A DNA stretch of 64,000 bases, taken from the NCBI RefSeq assembly GCF_007993755.1, contig NZ_CP042467.1:4550001-4614000 (forward strand). Reading direction: 5' to 3'. The stretch comes from Microvenator marinus (GTDB lineage: Bacteria; Myxococcota_A; Bradymonadia; Bradymonadales; Bradymonadaceae). The notes beneath the pieces are model-generated. The model saw nothing but the letters and a program-made list of their open reading frames with translations. It ran no database searches and had not been told where the DNA came from. The translations under genes and the position numbers were made by a program. Every line of letters begins with the position of its first letter. Positions within the stretch are counted from its first letter, which is position 1. Below are positions 61,350-64,000 of this stretch, piece after piece.

Positions 61350-61365
61350 TTGAGTGTTTACTCAA
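61350..61365. promoter_or_regulatory. candidate TetR operator
   Basis: TTGAGT-GTTT-ACTCAA is a perfect inverted repeat with a 4-base centre. It lies 26 bases before the tetR ATG and 12 bases before the ATG of the divergent lipoprotein hydrolase, so one site could control both directions. TTGAGTn4ACTCAA is similar to known TetR-type sites. Binding is inferred. Confidence 0.65.
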
Positions 61366-61376
61366 GAAGTCTCGAG

Positions 61377-62429
61377 ATGAAAAGTCGAAAATTTTACCTC
61401 TTCTTGTTGGCCGTTTCTTTCGTGGCACTGGTCTGCATCGGCTGTGCCCCTGCGCAACGCTGGTTAGACCGGCGTGGAATCGAAGATTACGCCCACGGCG
61501 CCGAGCTTGAATTGGACACACGAACCGAGGCCTTGAAGACTCCGTGGCAGTCCGTTGAACTCGATGAAATGACGTCTCCAGTTCCCGGGCGGTGGAAAAC
61601 GACTGGGCCTCCTCCTTGGTCGTCAAAGAGAGACCATCTGCGCGCCGAGATTTGGTCCTATGAGTCCGCAGGGCCTAGAGACAATCTCGGGGCCACCACG
61701 TTTTGGGTCTGGAGGCACGGTGAGTTGGGTGCAAGGCCTGTGATTCTTTGGTTGCCGGGCAACGGCTTTGCGCCCATTGCATTTCCATTTGTCTCAAATA
61801 TCTATGAGACAATCTTGGATCTCGGCTTCGACCTTGTTGTCTGGGTTCCTCCCAAACATTTTAATCGTTTAAAAACGGGGGAGACTGATTCCCTGATGGG
61901 GCCGGATGTACGTGAAAATCAGGAACTTGTGCTCGAATCGGTGCGTGAGATTCGGGCAATGATTCACCTATTAAGGAGCCGCGGAGTTGAACGTATCGGG
62001 GGGTGGGGAGGGTCCATGGGGGCTTCTGTTCTGTGGCTGGTCTCCGCCGTGGAAGACCTTGACCACATGGCCTTGATGATTCCCGTGGTGGATTGGCGAA
62101 CGCTGAGTGTAGAGCCCGCTGAGATGAAGACCCTCGTCCAGAAAATAGAGGCACGAGGCGTGCCGAAGCAAGTGCTTTCGCGGGCCTTCGAAACGATTAG
62201 CCCGGTCTCGTGGAAGTCGCGGGTCAGCCCGAATCGCATCTTCATTCAACATGGAGTCTACGACCAACTCACGCCAGACGAGGTGTTACGAGACTTTACA
62301 CAAAGCCAGGGGATTCGTAGAGTTCAAGGCTACGCGCGAAGTCATGCCACAATTCTACTCACACCCACACTATACGTGGACTATCGGGCATTTCTGGAAG
62401 AAATGAAAAAGCCTCCGAGGACGAAATGA
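61377..62429 (+). CDS. alpha/beta-hydrolase lipoprotein
   Basis: A 350-residue lipoprotein (MKSRKFYLFLLAVSFVALVCIGC). I start at ATG 61377 so the signal is N-terminal; the frame is open further upstream through the tetR start. The body is an alpha/beta-hydrolase: PVILWLPGNGFAPIAFPF (oxyanion region), the nucleophile elbow GGWGGSMGAS with Ser in G-x-S-x-G, and later FIQHGVYDQLTPDEVL with Asp and HATILL with the catalytic His. Likely an esterase or peptidase at the outer membrane. It is divergent from tetR, and its stop overlaps the next gene by four bases. Confidence 0.85.
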   Translation: MKSRKFYLFLLAVSFVALVCIGCAPAQRWLDRRGIEDYAHGAELELDTRTEALKTPWQSVELDEMTSPVPGRWKTTGPPPWSSKRDHLRAEIWSYESAGPRDNLGATTFWVWRHGELGARPVILWLPGNGFAPIAFPFVSNIYETILDLGFDLVVWVPPKHFNRLKTGETDSLMGPDVRENQELVLESVREIRAMIHLLRSRGVERIGGWGGSMGASVLWLVSAVEDLDHMALMIPVVDWRTLSVEPAEMKTLVQKIEARGVPKQVLSRAFETISPVSWKSRVSPNRIFIQHGVYDQLTPDEVLRDFTQSQGIRRVQGYARSHATILLTPTLYVDYRAFLEEMKKPPRTK

Positions 62430-63847
62430 AATATCTAGCTCTAATTACAATGCTTAGTTTGCTTGCGTGTTCTGACGAGTCGGTCGATGAGGCCAACAAC
62501 CCAGATGGAATGTCAAACAACCAGACAGCAAATTCCAACAACGCCTCAAACACCAACAACTCAAACAACGCAGCCTCGAACAACACGAATCAAACCAATC
62601 AAACAAATCAGACTAACCAAACTAACCAGACAAACGGCACCAACAACCCGACGAACAACGTGGAGACCCCTTGTGCTCCGCTGGAGATCCCAGCTGCCGC
62701 CATTCGTGTGGGCCCCGAAGATGATTGGGTGCAAGCGATTGCAAACGCCGAGAGCGGCGAAACGGTTGTCCTGGAACCCGGCACCTATCCCGTAGATAGC
62801 TCAGGCGTCTGGGTTAGGAATTCGGGTGTTACGGTTGTAGGCGGCGGTGATTCTGCCGAAGAAGTGATTCTGGACGGCGATTACCAGCAATCAAGCGGTG
62901 GGCTCGTCAATATCCGTGGCGTTCAAGACGTGGTCCTCTCAAACTTCACAATTCGGCGCTCACGATACCATGCAGTTCACGTCACGGGCTCGGACTCTGG
63001 GCCCGCAGACGGTGCACGCCTACACCGGCTGCGAGTCTTTGACCCGGGCGAGCAAGCCATCAAGGTCAACGCCAACGGGAACGAGGCCGACTACGGTGAG
63101 CTCGCCTGCTCACACGTCGAGCTGACGGCTGAAGGCCGAGAACAGGTCATGAGCTATGCGCCGGCGGGTCTTCGTTGTTACACGGGCGGTATCGATATCC
63201 ATCGCTCGCAAGGCTGGGAGATTCGGGACAACACCATCACGGGTTTCTGGTGTTCCAACGAGTTCCTCTCCGAGCACGCCATTCACGTCTGGCGCGGCGC
63301 ACGCGATACCCTGGTGGAGCGGAACATGCTGGTCAACAACGCGCGCGGCATCGGCTTTGGACTCGGTCAGCCTGGTTCCGGCAGAACCTACGCTGACAAT
63401 CCGTGTGGTGCCGCTGCGGAGCACTATGGAGGCCTGATTCGAAACAACGTGATTATTGGCGATGATGCCGCACTCTTCGCGTCCCCTAGCGGGATGGACC
63501 TTGGCATCGGCCTCGAGTCGGCATGCGAGGTAGACGTGGCTCATAACACGGTGGCGAGCTCTCAGGCTCCGTTCTCATCGATCGAGTGGCGATTCGCGAT
63601 GACCTCCGCGCGCGTGGTCAATAACCTCGTGACGCATAACCTCAGGCCGCGGAATGACGCAACCGCCGAGCTCTTGGGCAACGTGGAGAATGCGGAACTT
63701 AGCAGTTTCCAAGACTTTGCTGGACATGACCTCCACTTGAACGATTCAAGTCTGACCGGGGTTGGTCACGAGTTGGGAGCTGAACTGGCACCCACGGATT
63801 TTGACGGAAACCCGCGCTCTGATTCACCGAACATTGGCGCCTACTAG
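62426..63847 (+). CDS. right-handed beta-helix lipoprotein with Asn/Thr/Gln linker
   Basis: A 473-residue lipoprotein (MKYLALITMLSLLAC). After the lipobox comes an Asn-rich linker of about 60 residues, including five NQT units (62586-62634) encoded by imperfect 9-base repeats. The mature part is a parallel beta-helix: WVQAIANAESGETVVLEPGTY, NSGVTVVGGGDSAEEVILDG, VNIRGVQDVVLSNFTIRRS, IRDNTITGFWCS, VERNMLVNNARGIGF. Such folds are mostly polysaccharide lyases or binders, often annotated pectate-lyase-like. Active residues cannot be assigned. It is coupled by ATGA to the hydrolase gene and may share its TetR control. Confidence 0.85.
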   Translation: MKYLALITMLSLLACSDESVDEANNPDGMSNNQTANSNNASNTNNSNNAASNNTNQTNQTNQTNQTNQTNGTNNPTNNVETPCAPLEIPAAAIRVGPEDDWVQAIANAESGETVVLEPGTYPVDSSGVWVRNSGVTVVGGGDSAEEVILDGDYQQSSGGLVNIRGVQDVVLSNFTIRRSRYHAVHVTGSDSGPADGARLHRLRVFDPGEQAIKVNANGNEADYGELACSHVELTAEGREQVMSYAPAGLRCYTGGIDIHRSQGWEIRDNTITGFWCSNEFLSEHAIHVWRGARDTLVERNMLVNNARGIGFGLGQPGSGRTYADNPCGAAAEHYGGLIRNNVIIGDDAALFASPSGMDLGIGLESACEVDVAHNTVASSQAPFSSIEWRFAMTSARVVNNLVTHNLRPRNDATAELLGNVENAELSSFQDFAGHDLHLNDSSLTGVGHELGAELAPTDFDGNPRSDSPNIGAY

Positions 63848-63854
63848 GTAAGGC

Positions 63855-64000
63855 TTAGGGGCAGTTGCCAGACGTCACAGTCACGTTGCCGGGCTTGCCA
63901 ATATCCACAAACGAAAAGTCCACGGTCTGGCAGAATTGATTGGTCGTTGCACCGTCGCACACACCGATATGCAGGTGGGGCCCCGTAGACCAGCCGGTAT
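63855..64000 (-). CDS. M23-family peptidase, C-terminal end (gene continues outside window)
   Basis: Reading the minus strand from the window edge gives GWSTGPHLHIGVCDGATT and then a ~30-residue tail ending SGNCP before stop TAA (63855-63857). TG-x-S-T-G-P-H-L-H is the HxH zinc motif of LytM-type (M23) endopeptidases, which cut peptidoglycan cross-links. The rest of the protein is beyond base 64000, so length and signal cannot be judged. The stop lies 7 bases from the beta-helix gene stop (convergent). Confidence 0.8.
   Translation of the reverse strand, partial: TGWSTGPHLHIGVCDGATTNQFCQTVDFSFVDIGKPGNVTVTSGNCP

Noticed and set aside
61275-61376. N-terminal extension of the lipoprotein hydrolase
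   Set aside because: It overlaps tetR and its operator and hides the signal peptide; ATG 61377 starts exactly at the signal.

Overview
The window looks like chromosomal DNA from a Myxococcota or Bradymonadota-type deltaproteobacterium. The clues are two proteins ending in a Cys / hydrophobic helix / Arg-cluster tail (MYXO-CTERM-like), many secreted lipoproteins with Asn-, Asp- or Glu/Pro-rich linkers after the lipobox, RCC1, EGF, LamG and FG-GAP secreted proteins, moderate GC, and dense operons with 4-base ATGA/GTGA overlaps. I see no insertion sequence, prophage, CRISPR array or integrase; apart from the single tRNA the window is protein-coding or short regulatory DNA. Species assignment is inference.

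Layout. 1-1643: tail of an RCC1-repeat protein and a small membrane-anchored protein. 1747-7393: a GldA/F/G-type ABC exporter with a DUF4340 protein, then glutathione synthase. 7440-7552: tRNA-Val(CAC) and a terminator. 7646-9427: a Kef-type K+/H+ antiporter. 9429-10933 (minus): a membrane protein and a PlsC-like acyltransferase. 11007-17376: an operon behind two Fur-box-like sites, encoding a DUF4856 lipoprotein, an imelysin-like lipoprotein, an HTTM (vitamin-K-carboxylase-like) membrane protein and a TonB-dependent receptor. 17379-20712: a small Cys-rich lipoprotein, DsbD and a redoxin lipoprotein. 20866-23460: ClpB. 23578-30042: an inositol-lipid-type operon (myo-inositol-phosphate synthase, CDP-alcohol phosphatidyltransferase, GtrA-like protein, MMPL/RND exporter, PgpA-like phosphatase, lipocalin-like secreted protein). 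30039-32468 (minus): an EGF-repeat surface protein.

32587-37981: a molybdenum-hydroxylase operon with maturation proteins (XdhC, MocA-like), a small envelope protein, Fe-S and molybdopterin subunits and a diheme cytochrome. 38066-40620: TrhO, a methyltransferase and a GGDEF protein. 40733-43629: TrkA-TrkH potassium uptake. 43663-55050: an accessory envelope region with a metalloprotease lipoprotein, a LysR regulator and divergent lipoprotein, a LamG-phosphoesterase lipoprotein, a lipoprotein gene frameshifted at a ten-C tract (candidate phase variation), an overlapping FG-GAP MYXO-CTERM protein and a UPF1-like SF1 helicase. 55047-61324 (minus): a TetR-headed tripartite RND efflux operon, divergent across a TetR-type palindrome from a lipoprotein hydrolase and a beta-helix lipoprotein. 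The right edge cuts an M23 peptidase gene.

The most unusual signals are the poly-C frameshift just after a lipobox (49868-49877), the Fur-box-controlled operon whose HTTM protein keeps the two residues thought to be catalytic in vitamin-K-dependent carboxylase, a perfect 11-bp hairpin inside the start of that HTTM gene, and the inositol-lipid operon with a putative phosphatase and exporter. Searches and comparisons were not possible here, so all family calls rest on reading motifs by eye.
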